IMG/VR virus record: IMGVR_UViG_3300030116_002138
Span: 1-20,522 of that record
Origin: a virus
DNA: 20,522 bases
Direction: 5' to 3' (one strand)
Positions 7,982 to 15,388 of this stretch are shown here, one piece after another. The notes beneath the pieces are model-generated. The model had not been told where the DNA came from and searched no databases. It saw only the letters and a list, made by a program, of their open reading frames with translations. Both the position numbers and the translations under genes were made by a program. How positions within the stretch are numbered: the stretch's first letter is position 1; each line of letters begins with the position of its first letter.

Positions 7982-9675
7982 CGTTTACCGTCCGGTTGTA
8001 CGTCTAATCTAGGTGATCCAAGTCTCCAGAACACACCTTGATTGTCAGACTGTATACGCATGCCAAAAGATCTGCCGCGCAATCTGGTATGGTTTTGTTC
8101 TGTGGTATCAGTCACCGTCAAGGCTTTTGATTTAGTAAAGCCTGTGCCTGGAAACCTTTGTGACTTTAACGTCACAGTTGCCTGCTTAGTAGCAGTGGCT
8201 GTAGACTTATCAAAGCTAAGATCTGGTATCATGCGCTTAATGAATGAGAATTGTTCCCCATCGCCTATGTCAATCGGAGCCGATTCAATAAACGCCGTGA
8301 ACGCCACACCATCAGCATCTACGCCAGACTCATGATTGTATAGCCGTAAAGGTGTATCTACGTTGCTTTCGGAAGTAGTCGCCATTGGGAAGTCGTTGAT
8401 GCCACGATCAAGCCAAGTTGTTCTTTCTAACGTGCCTACATACCAGATCTTTTGTTCGTAATTGTAGACCACATACCTGTCGTTCTCTCCAGTGCCACCG
8501 TTTTCAGTGGAGTTACTTTCAGAGGCATAGAACCAGAACACTTCACCAAATGCCGCATTTGATCCAGCAAACACCTTATCTGATTGTTGTACGTCAAAGT
8601 CTTCAAACACATGATCTCTAACCACACACGGTAAGGGTTGCACGCGACCATCATAGACATAGAACCGATTAGAACCCATCCAAAACACAGCATCACCAAC
8701 AGCAACAGCCGAGTTGATGCCCCGTATGCTAGTCTGATTAGATAGCTGTGTTACACCAAACGTGAACGGTGCACCGATAAACTGCATCGAGTGCACAGAA
8801 CTATCCGTAATTACAATTATCTCACGCCTTGTCTCAACAGCTTGAACAATTTCGGATCCGTTACCTATTCTTAGATCTCCTGCACTATTTGTAGCAGTAG
8901 GAGTCCATGTAAAAGGATTCTCTTGATCACTAAAACGAATTAGCAAAGGATCTCGTTCTGTACCGTTTAACGGCGTAGCGCCAAAGGCAATGACATGTCT
9001 GTCTCGATCAGAGACAGATACCTGCCGCGCAACGCTAGGAGCGTCAGGAGCATAATGCGTGAGAGGCAATCCTCTCGTGTTAACACCCAACGTAGCGTCC
9101 CAATAATAAATAGTGCCATCAACGATGTTGAAGATTAAATCTTCACCAAAGTTATCTTGCTTATACAGTCTGATGGTGTCTGTTGCGGCTACGTTAGCGG
9201 CACTGCCCCAAGTGCCACGACCCCATGTGCCTGCACCCCAGCCCACACCGCCGGTAGCTTGATCCAAACCTATGCTTATTTCATATTCAACATTTGCTTC
9301 GCCTGATTGCACTACACTATGTTGCGCTGGAGAGGGCAGGTTAAAAGTGTATTGAGCACTTGTAACCACCGTTAACACATGCTCTCCATCCAAAAGCGTG
9401 GCTAAATCTTCATAGATGCCAGTGCCAAAAAACATCTCTGACAGAACGACTGTATCACCTGTTAAGCTACCAAAATTAGCGTGATCAACGGTAACAAGCG
9501 TACTGCCTTGTGTTGTTGTAAATTTAACAGGGAAGGTAACAGGTAGACTTGTTTGAGCAACGACTGTACCAACAGACATTGTGCCAGAAGTAGATGTTGG
9601 AATAGGAGTGACGCCAAAACCAAAGGTTCCCCCTGTTGCTCCTACTCCTGTTACAGCTACTGTGATATTCGCCAT
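7978..9675 (-). CDS. Tail nozzle / packaged-DNA stabilisation-like protein, C-terminal cistron
   Basis: A 565-residue beta-rich protein with many Trp/Tyr-containing repeats typical of a propeller, such as LLIRFSDQENPFTWTP, AVFWMGSNRFYVYDG and VVYNYEQKIWYVGTLERTTW. This resembles the tail nozzle proteins of podoviruses (P22 gp10 and T7 gp12 type), which form the tail tip beneath the portal and guide DNA out; the match is by architecture, not alignment. In the relatives I recall, this body is preceded by an N-terminal domain like the one encoded separately just upstream at 9683-10177. Here the ATG at 9675 follows that gene's stop by 7 bases in another frame, with a good AGGTGA site. The first 130 residues are Gly/Thr/Val-rich and low in complexity. 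The C-terminus ends with a beta domain containing GMRIQSDNQGVFWRLGSPRL. Confidence 0.72.
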   Translation of the reverse strand: MANITVAVTGVGATGGTFGFGVTPIPTSTSGTMSVGTVVAQTSLPVTFPVKFTTTQGSTLVTVDHANFGSLTGDTVVLSEMFFGTGIYEDLATLLDGEHVLTVVTSAQYTFNLPSPAQHSVVQSGEANVEYEISIGLDQATGGVGWGAGTWGRGTWGSAANVAATDTIRLYKQDNFGEDLIFNIVDGTIYYWDATLGVNTRGLPLTHYAPDAPSVARQVSVSDRDRHVIAFGATPLNGTERDPLLIRFSDQENPFTWTPTATNSAGDLRIGNGSEIVQAVETRREIIVITDSSVHSMQFIGAPFTFGVTQLSNQTSIRGINSAVAVGDAVFWMGSNRFYVYDGRVQPLPCVVRDHVFEDFDVQQSDKVFAGSNAAFGEVFWFYASESNSTENGGTGENDRYVVYNYEQKIWYVGTLERTTWLDRGINDFPMATTSESNVDTPLRLYNHESGVDADGVAFTAFIESAPIDIGDGEQFSFIKRMIPDLSFDKSTATATKQATVTLKSQRFPGTGFTKSKALTVTDTTEQNHTRLRGRSFGMRIQSDNQGVFWRLGSPRLDVQPDGKR

Positions 9676-9678
9676 GGG

Positions 9679-9684
9679 TCACCT
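9679..9684 (-). promoter_or_regulatory. Ribosome binding site supporting a separate start for the nozzle C-terminal cistron
   Basis: On the minus strand, AGGTGA lies just before CCC and the ATG at 9675, and overlaps the TAG stop of the upstream cistron. This is a normal Shine-Dalgarno distance and supports a real, independently or coupled-initiated second cistron rather than readthrough. The downstream frame also has TGA two codons before the ATG, so the ATG is the first usable start in that frame after a stop. Confidence 0.7.
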
Positions 9685-10177
9685 ATGATGTGCTTACAGT
9701 AACATTACCCAATGAAGCCACTGCTGGCACCCCTGCACTCAAAGTTTGTGAGAACAAAATTGTCACAGACCCTAGTCCACCTTGAGCCTGCAATAAAGCA
9801 CTTTGGAACGGTTCGGTTGTAACTGTTACTGAACCTAATGAGGTAGTAACCGAAAAGCCTCCAGTCAAAACAACAGGCCGCATAACACTAAACCGTATGG
9901 GTGTAATGTTATTGAAGATTTCACCGGACTCTATGTAATATTTCTTATGTGTGCCTAATCCAACATAAGGAACGCCAGTAAGTGACTGCCATGCATGCAA
10001 AGATCGAGGCGTGCCAAGGAAGGATCCGTTGGGAGATTTATTTACCCAGCCGCCTAGCTTCTCGGGATAACCAAAGCGAAAGCGCACCTTGTCACTGTCA
10101 ACCCAGCCGCCTTCGTTAGAATACGCGGTAGTATCCTTTACGACCCCTGGCTTGAATTGCAGCTTGGTTAATGGCAT
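9683..10177 (-). CDS. Tail nozzle N-terminal domain encoded as a separate cistron
   Basis: A 164-residue protein that reads like the first domain of a podovirus tail nozzle. It begins MPLTKLQFKPGVVKDTTAYS, then EGGWVDSDKVRFRFGYPEKL and LGTHKKYYIESGEIFNNITP, a pattern I recall at the N-terminus of much longer marine phage tail proteins. After about residue 105 it becomes Ser/Thr/Val/Gly-rich and contains a 21-residue repeat before stopping. The next gene supplies the expected propeller body, so the two are probably partners in one tail structure. Its ATG directly abuts the TAG of the upstream 219-aa gene, with AAGGTG upstream. A truncated gene is the alternative, but stops and a ribosome site at the junction argue for a functional split. 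Confidence 0.72.
   Translation of the reverse strand: MPLTKLQFKPGVVKDTTAYSNEGGWVDSDKVRFRFGYPEKLGGWVNKSPNGSFLGTPRSLHAWQSLTGVPYVGLGTHKKYYIESGEIFNNITPIRFSVMRPVVLTGGFSVTTSLGSVTVTTEPFQSALLQAQGGLGSVTILFSQTLSAGVPAVASLGNVTVSTS
9686..9838 (-). repeat. 21-residue (63-base) degenerate tandem repeat at the nozzle split point
   Basis: The C-terminus of the 164-aa protein contains LGSVTV at residue 114, LGSVTI at 135 and LGNVTV at 156, giving an exact 21-residue period (63 bases) with diverged spacers; the third copy is cut short by the TAG. The same Gly/Thr/Val style continues at the start of the next cistron (ITVAVTGVGATGG), though without the exact period. Confidence 0.7.
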
Positions 10178-10837
10178 CTACACACCTTTAATGCCAAAGA
10201 TAGATACAGTTCCAAAAACAGAACCCTGTGTTGCTGAAAATAAAACATTTGTGTTATCTCCAGCTCCTTGTATTATGCCAAAAAGAATATCTGTTGATGT
10301 CCCTGATAAATCATTTGATTCATCCGCAGAAAGAAAAGTTTCTCGCCAAACAGAATCAACATCAGAAGTATCTTGTTGGTTCATCACTAAATGCCCCTGT
10401 ATTTGATTAGCTGTGGTTGTAGAAGCAGTATTGTGAATCCTAGCCATCCCTCTATAGTTTCCGTTCCCTGATGAAGATATAGTTCCAGCTAGTTGATGCA
10501 CCCCATCGTTGCTTTGATATACTGATTTGCCATTAGTGGTTCCAGCCGCTTGGTCGAAAGTTGACATTCCCACAACATCATTTGTCAAACGAGTATTGGC
10601 ATTAGAAAAACTTGCGAAAAGATGCACAGCAGCACTACTACCATTTCTTGTAATATCAAAATATACTTGATAAAGATCGTAACTAGAAGAAAAACAATTT
10701 GTGAAATCAAAAGCTGTAGTGGATGCACTACCTTGTGCCACAGTTTTCTTTTCTATTAGAACCAAGCCACCGCTCGGAGTTGCGTCAGCCACAGTTTGAC
10801 CGCCAGCCACATTTGCCAAATCTCTTGCTCTACTCAT
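10178..10837 (-). CDS. Small beta-rich tail protein, 219 aa (cassette B)
   Basis: A putative tail-fibre-associated or receptor-binding protein. It begins MSRARDLANV, a start I associate with phage tail fibre proteins. It then shows a beta-rich pattern: an aromatic YDLYQVYFDI strand near residue 55, Ser/Thr/Gly-rich loops with Asn, and a C-terminus ending VSIFGIKGV. The 199-aa protein at 14214 has the same general plan (YDDYLITIHW early, FKLYGIR at the end), so the two are probably diverged relatives; I judge this by pattern, not alignment. It follows the 803-aa adhesin after 9 bases, with GGAG before its ATG, and its stop abuts the next ATG. A virion adhesin role is inferred from context. Confidence 0.65.
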   Translation of the reverse strand: MSRARDLANVAGGQTVADATPSGGLVLIEKKTVAQGSASTTAFDFTNCFSSSYDLYQVYFDITRNGSSAAVHLFASFSNANTRLTNDVVGMSTFDQAAGTTNGKSVYQSNDGVHQLAGTISSSGNGNYRGMARIHNTASTTTANQIQGHLVMNQQDTSDVDSVWRETFLSADESNDLSGTSTDILFGIIQGAGDNTNVLFSATQGSVFGTVSIFGIKGV

Positions 10838-10846
10838 TTCTTACTC

Positions 10847-13258
10847 CTATCGCGCATTCGCGTACTTAAACGGTGCCTCTGCAAAAGCTAAATATAAATA
10901 TGTAGCAGTATTCGTATTCACATCACCGCCTGTGCCTCTTAACTTAAAACCGTTGCTTAAAAAATCGGCGATAGAGTTTGCCGCTGTAGCTTCTTGAGCC
11001 GTTGCATTTGGGCGCAAAAATGTATTTGTTACGTTTTCCGTATCTCTTTTGCTATCCATCAAAAACCACCCATTGGTTCCACCGTCATAACGCTTCCATA
11101 AAACCCACGCTGGCCGAAAACCTGTATAAACAAACGTACCATCTGAGCTACCGTTTCCAGTATATGAACCAACTTTGCAATACCCTTCAACGCTATGAAA
11201 ACAGTAAGCAATGATTGTTTCGCCATTGCCTCCAACTGCATTATTTGTCCCAACAGTAAATACGCTAGCTGTGGGTGCAGTAGAATTAAAAGTGTTTGTT
11301 ACATCGCTTGTGTTTTTATAACCAGTGCTATTAAGAATCAAAAACCCACTTGTTCCCACAGGTTCGCTATAAACAACCCAAGAAGAAGTATCGTCTTTAT
11401 TTTTAAATATTATATATTCTGGGGCAGAATTTAAGCCATGACCGACTGTTTGAGTGCCACTAGCAAGACCTTCATATTGCACTATGCTGAACCCCGCATC
11501 AGTGTCGGCTGATACAGTTGATGAAACACTGCCATCGCTGTTGCTGACTGCTGTGCCGCCTGCTTTCCAATTCCAAGCCACAAAATTTTCACTGTTTGTG
11601 TTTACATCAGAATCCGATCCAATAGTAAAGCCATCGCTGTTAAAAGATGTTAGTGAGGTTGAAACTGTAACCTCGTCGTTGGTAAGATGTGATCTTAAAA
11701 CTTTTGTTGCGCCTCTGATTGAATCAAAAAGCATATGTTGCCTGCCACTACCAGCTCCGTCTCTAGCCTTAATCCAGACAAAATCAGGTTGAAAAATGCC
11801 TGTAATACTTTGTGTAGAACCAGTTCCAGCGTATAAAACAGTTTCAAAATAATCGTCAGCTTGTTCATTAACACCGCTGTTTGGGCCGATGGCTGGTTCT
11901 GCTATATTAGCCGCACAAAGCGAAATATTGTTTGCGGCTTCAGAACCATTAAACAATCCAAAACCATTCTGGTCGGTTGTCGTACCAGCAGATTCCTGTC
12001 CGTGAAATGTACTATCCTGCCCAAAGTTCCAAGTAATCCCTGTACCAGCCGCACCAACAGCCCAACAGCCAAACTTGTATGAACCAGATAATCCAGTAAA
12101 AGCAGCACCACGGTCTGTGCCATTTTGAAAAAATCTTATTTCGCCATTACCAGCTTTTATGCCAAATATATCACCAACAGAAACGTTAGCATATTCATTA
12201 TTACCACTACCTTGCGCCGTAGTTCCGTTATATCGTCTGCCATTATGATACAGTGTATACATACCAGTTCTTGTAGTGCTGTTATTAGCTCCAGTAAGTG
12301 TGACAGGGGATATACCCCACGCATATCCAGCAGCATTAACACGAACCTCTGCGTAATATGTGTCGCTATCAGATATTTCGGGTATGACCATAGTCGAATG
12401 TGCAGTATACCCACTGCTTGAGGCAAGCCAGTTTAGACCACCCTCTTTCCAACCTTCTGATGTGCGGCTGTCTAAAAAGTTAAGTGTCGCAAAGTTATTT
12501 GTAGGACTGTCTGGCACGACATCGCTTGCGACTAGATTGCTTGCAGTAAAATCAATATTGTTTGAACCTGAATCATTACCAATGTCTGCACTGTTATCAA
12601 ATTTGAGATAGAATCCTGCGTCACCAAGAGCCAACCCTGATACATCTTTTGGAACCCAGACTCCGTTTTTCGTCTCTCCGAAATCAGATATTGAGGTATC
12701 CTGACCATCAATAGAAATAAACTCAGCTATGTACCCAGTTAGATCTTGTGTATCACCAACACTACCAATTCTCATGGTGCTTCCGTCATGCCAAGTTATA
12801 TCAGTGTTTAGTCCAGGGTAACTGTTTAGAGTCTGTAGTTCACCATTGATATAGAATTTTGCTCTGTTTGCCGATGTAGATTGCGTAGTATCAATAATTA
12901 AGGCGAGATGATACCATGCAGTCGGATCCCTAAAAACACGCCCACCATTAGTAACAGTAGACTGCCACCCACCAGCGTTATTGTCATAAATATAAATATT
13001 ATCTGCGGTGAAAAATTGCAGCATAAGCCCATTAACAGTTGACCAAAATACAGTATTAACTCCTGATACTGATATACCAGCACGTTTTACCCAACAACTT
13101 ATCGTAACTTTTTTTCTATTAGTTGCTGTCGGAGACGCAGAGGATATTGTGAGGTATCCACCAGATGCATCATCTAGTTTTAATGATTGATCAATGGTGT
13201 AATCATAAAACTCACCGCTTGCGTACATCCAATGTTGTGAGCCGAAAGGACCGGACAT
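10847..13258 (-). CDS. LamG/SPRY-like tail adhesin, 803 aa (cassette B)
   Basis: A large beta-rich protein with three parts. About residues 20-230 resemble a concanavalin/LamG fold (VTISCWVKRAG, WYHLALIIDT, AKFYINGE). About 245-415 resemble a SPRY-like domain opened by VPDSPTNNFATLN and ending near WNFGQDSTF. The C-terminal part, to the end, contains FVAWNWKAGG, HSVEGYCKVGSYTGNGSSDG and AFAEAPFKYANAR. Such proteins are common in marine phages, and lectin-like folds suggest binding to host surface glycans; this is inference. It is clearly paralogous to the 871-aa protein at 15389: same start (MSGPFGS), same motifs, same ending. It begins 9 bases after the 223-aa fibre, the spacing seen for the other copy. 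AGAGG precedes the ATG. Confidence 0.75.
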   Translation of the reverse strand: MSGPFGSQHWMYASGEFYDYTIDQSLKLDDASGGYLTISSASPTATNRKKVTISCWVKRAGISVSGVNTVFWSTVNGLMLQFFTADNIYIYDNNAGGWQSTVTNGGRVFRDPTAWYHLALIIDTTQSTSANRAKFYINGELQTLNSYPGLNTDITWHDGSTMRIGSVGDTQDLTGYIAEFISIDGQDTSISDFGETKNGVWVPKDVSGLALGDAGFYLKFDNSADIGNDSGSNNIDFTASNLVASDVVPDSPTNNFATLNFLDSRTSEGWKEGGLNWLASSSGYTAHSTMVIPEISDSDTYYAEVRVNAAGYAWGISPVTLTGANNSTTRTGMYTLYHNGRRYNGTTAQGSGNNEYANVSVGDIFGIKAGNGEIRFFQNGTDRGAAFTGLSGSYKFGCWAVGAAGTGITWNFGQDSTFHGQESAGTTTDQNGFGLFNGSEAANNISLCAANIAEPAIGPNSGVNEQADDYFETVLYAGTGSTQSITGIFQPDFVWIKARDGAGSGRQHMLFDSIRGATKVLRSHLTNDEVTVSTSLTSFNSDGFTIGSDSDVNTNSENFVAWNWKAGGTAVSNSDGSVSSTVSADTDAGFSIVQYEGLASGTQTVGHGLNSAPEYIIFKNKDDTSSWVVYSEPVGTSGFLILNSTGYKNTSDVTNTFNSTAPTASVFTVGTNNAVGGNGETIIAYCFHSVEGYCKVGSYTGNGSSDGTFVYTGFRPAWVLWKRYDGGTNGWFLMDSKRDTENVTNTFLRPNATAQEATAANSIADFLSNGFKLRGTGGDVNTNTATYLYLAFAEAPFKYANAR

Positions 13259-13267
13259 GCAAACCTC

Positions 13268-13939
13268 TTAGCTGAACGCCAACTGAGGCGCACCTAGTAG
13301 AATAGAACCTGTAGCAGAAACAACGTAAGGCACAATGTCCCTCGCAGAAGCTGCTGTCGATAATGTGATGCCTGCGCCACCAGCCGTTTCATAATCCGTG
13401 CCCAGAGAAAGCGTCCTGCTTCCTGTGCCATCTTGGATGATTACAATAAACCCAGACTGTCCAACAGACTCTGTGGTGGGGTTGGCAAAAGTCACGTTAC
13501 CTGTAAAGGTAAGAACAAAGTTTTGGTAGGTGTCAAAGTCTAAGGTAACGGTACCAGTGTTGGTTGTGTCTGTAAGCGTGTTGCCCTGTAACGCAGATCC
13601 AAACGGTGCGGCAAAAGTCACGCCGCCGCTGAATGTGCCGCCGGAGGACGCCGATACAGTATCAGATACGCTAAATACATCATAAACAATTACTTCAACC
13701 ACATCGCCGTTAGACAATGCAGACAGGCCAGCTATCGTGTTAGCTGTCGTGGTGTTGTAATCGGTGCCTGCAACAAGAGCTACGCCGTTGAGCGAAACGT
13801 CTACATAAGCACCATCACTAAAGTTCAAGGTTTTATTGGCGTCATCTGCCCCAGATATTGAGGTAGCTCCACCACTTGATTGTGTGTAATAGAAGCGGTT
13901 TCTAACACCAAATTTTTCGGATCGACCTATGTATGGCAT
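13268..13939 (-). CDS. Short tail-fibre protein, 223 aa (cassette B)
   Basis: A Ser/Thr/Gly-rich fibre-like protein with two parts. Residues 1-120 begin MPYIGRSEKFGV and contain VDVSLNGVALVAGTDYN, a beta pattern I associate with marine phage tail proteins that attach further components. Residues from about 123 to the end form a roughly 100-residue domain (GQSGFIVIIQDGTGSRTLSL, then GAPQLAFS) that is about 80% identical by eye to the C-terminus of the 466-aa fibre at 18014. The N-terminus is unrelated to that fibre's anchor, so the two genes share only the C-terminal module. It sits between the 87-aa chaperone and the 803-aa adhesin. GGAG lies before the ATG. Role as a tail fibre or connector is inferred. 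Confidence 0.7.
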   Translation of the reverse strand: MPYIGRSEKFGVRNRFYYTQSSGGATSISGADDANKTLNFSDGAYVDVSLNGVALVAGTDYNTTTANTIAGLSALSNGDVVEVIVYDVFSVSDTVSASSGGTFSGGVTFAAPFGSALQGNTLTDTTNTGTVTLDFDTYQNFVLTFTGNVTFANPTTESVGQSGFIVIIQDGTGSRTLSLGTDYETAGGAGITLSTAASARDIVPYVVSATGSILLGAPQLAFS

Positions 13940-13950
13940 TTATTCGCTCC

Positions 13951-14214
13951 TTATGGCTTCGTGGGCCATTTAACATCATCAAGTGATGTTGCAGTTTTGG
14001 TTATATCACGCAAATCCTGACGGTATTTTTTCTGAGCATCGGTCATAGTCAAATCACTAGATGCCCACCAATCTGTTTCAGCAAGCATTTGATTACGAAC
14101 TTCACGCAAGTCATCTTTTGCAGTTAGTGAAGCAGCTTTTTTATTAGCTTCTATAATTGCTATTTCTTTAGCGTTAGCATCTCTGCTAATTCCATTAACT
14201 ACTACTTTTGTCAT
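13951..14214 (-). CDS. Phage tail assembly chaperone, 87 aa (APC-like)
   Basis: A small protein matching the phage tail assembly chaperone pattern (Pfam Phage_tail_APC type). The motif LREVRNQMLAETDWWAS is followed by MTDAQKKYRQDLRDI and a C-terminal VKWPTKP. These correspond to the family's conserved R-LAxTDW, YRQxLRDI and WPxxP blocks. Such proteins are usually encoded beside tail fibre genes and are thought to help fibres fold or assemble. The ATG overlaps the stop of the 199-aa gene as TAATG and the upstream ribosome site is weak, so translation is probably coupled. The short N-terminal helix (KEIAIIEANKKAASLTAK) may be a coiled coil. The family call is good; its client is unknown but is probably an adjacent fibre or adhesin. 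Confidence 0.82.
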   Translation of the reverse strand: MTKVVVNGISRDANAKEIAIIEANKKAASLTAKDDLREVRNQMLAETDWWASSDLTMTDAQKKYRQDLRDITKTATSLDDVKWPTKP

Positions 14215-14813
14215 TATCTTATACCATACAATTTGAACTGACTGCCTGTTGCAAAATTAGCACTGTTGTGATTGTAAAACTTTATTCCCCCAGTGACATC
14301 AGTTGAGCCTTCGTATCTAGCAGCAGTGATTTGTTGCTTCATATTATTTGCTGTGCTTCCAAGCATAACCACACCGTTTATAGATGGCTCAAAATTATCA
14401 GAATCTTTCATATTTAAAAACCACTGTCCATAAGCACCTTTTTCCTTCTGGCCCCCACCTGTACCTAAGTTTTGAGATAATTCTGCATGGTCTGCACCTT
14501 CAGCAAAATCAGCATAATAAGTGTTAGAAATGTTTCTGTTGTAGTTGCTATCACTTATTTCAGTGCCACCTGATTGCAAGAATCTCATGGATAGTTTTTG
14601 GCTATCCGTTGCTACTTGCCAATGAATAGTAATGAGGTAATCATCATAAGTGGCATTTATGTATGTTTCATCAAAACTAACTGATGCTGTTGTGCTATTG
14701 GCAAGTGTTACTGTATTCAACAAACTTAAACTACCAGCACCTGTAACAGTGCCTGTAAACGCAAAGGTATCAGCAAGGTTCATGCTTTCTGATTGAATTT
14801 TAGATAGTGCCAT
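14214..14813 (-). CDS. Small beta-rich tail protein, 199 aa (cassette A)
   Basis: A putative tail-fibre-associated protein. It starts MALSKIQSESMNLADTFAFT and GTVTGAG, a beginning I know from short phage fibre proteins. It then has a strand containing YDDYLITIHW near residues 55-65, a Gly/Asn/Ser-rich middle, and a C-terminal GSQFKLYGIR. This plan parallels the 219-aa protein at 10178, which ends FGIKGV, suggesting a related fold with low sequence identity. It lies between two putative assembly chaperones: 185 aa upstream (3-base gap) and 87 aa downstream (TAATG overlap). GGAG precedes the ATG. Receptor-binding or fibre-tip function is inferred from neighbourhood only. Confidence 0.65.
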   Translation of the reverse strand: MALSKIQSESMNLADTFAFTGTVTGAGSLSLLNTVTLANSTTASVSFDETYINATYDDYLITIHWQVATDSQKLSMRFLQSGGTEISDSNYNRNISNTYYADFAEGADHAELSQNLGTGGGQKEKGAYGQWFLNMKDSDNFEPSINGVVMLGSTANNMKQQITAARYEGSTDVTGGIKFYNHNSANFATGSQFKLYGIR

Positions 14814-14816
14814 ATC

Positions 14817-15374
14817 TTACTCCGGCCAGTCGTTTATCGGCGCATTCCCTGTTGGATTACCGTCCTTGTCAACTGGTGTGTCCCATAATGCCATAAAAGC
14901 CGCCATATCGCTAGCCCCATCAATCTTGGACTCGATTGTGTTGCTTGCAGTGCGGATCGCGGCACGAGCGGTAGCGGTGTCACTAGGCAAAGCGTAATCA
15001 GAAACCTCAGATGCCTTGACGACCATCCAGTCCGTTTCTGCTAACATGCTGTTAGCTTGATCCTTAATGTTTTGTTTCCAGATTGACTTCAGGCCAAGTG
15101 TTACAACTTGATTGCCTTTTTCATCTAGAATTTTATTTCCTTTCTCATCTACTGCATTGACATCTGCCAAGGCTCTTTCAATCAATGCGCCTTTTGCATC
15201 TCTACCCCAGTAGAAGCGTTTATCGAATGGTGCAGGATCATCTTCCCAAGTCAAACCCGCAGACTTTTTATCTGCATCCGACCATATCATCCAGTTCCGT
15301 GGATGCTGAATTCCGTTGTCATCTGTCCACGCTTTGCCAGCGCGGATAGTTCTAGTTTTGTATTTCCATGCCAT
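14817..15374 (-). CDS. Tail fibre assembly chaperone-like protein, 185 aa
   Basis: The N-terminal half (about residues 1-70) is Trp-rich, with WKYKTRTIRAGKAWTDDNG, NWMIWSDADKK and PFDKRFYWGRDAKG. The second half has the block IKDQANSMLAETDWMVVKAS near residues 99-118, which matches the MLAETDW core of tail assembly chaperones, followed by an Ala/Thr-rich helix. This core is shared with the 87-aa protein at 13951. It directly follows the 871-aa LamG/SPRY-like adhesin, fitting a fibre-specific chaperone role. The very acidic and Pro-rich C-terminus ends NDWPE. GGAGATAG precedes the ATG by several bases. The family is inferred from the motif; the N-terminal domain I recognise only as one seen in marine phages. 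Confidence 0.68.
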   Translation of the reverse strand: MAWKYKTRTIRAGKAWTDDNGIQHPRNWMIWSDADKKSAGLTWEDDPAPFDKRFYWGRDAKGALIERALADVNAVDEKGNKILDEKGNQVVTLGLKSIWKQNIKDQANSMLAETDWMVVKASEVSDYALPSDTATARAAIRTASNTIESKIDGASDMAAFMALWDTPVDKDGNPTGNAPINDWPE

Positions 15375-15388
15375 AATACTATCTCCTT

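Noticed and set aside
9671-9690. Single-base sequencing error splitting the nozzle gene
   Set aside because: Both the upstream frame (TAG) and the downstream frame (TGA and TAA before the ATG) contain stops, and a good ribosome site is present, so one base change cannot restore a fused frame.
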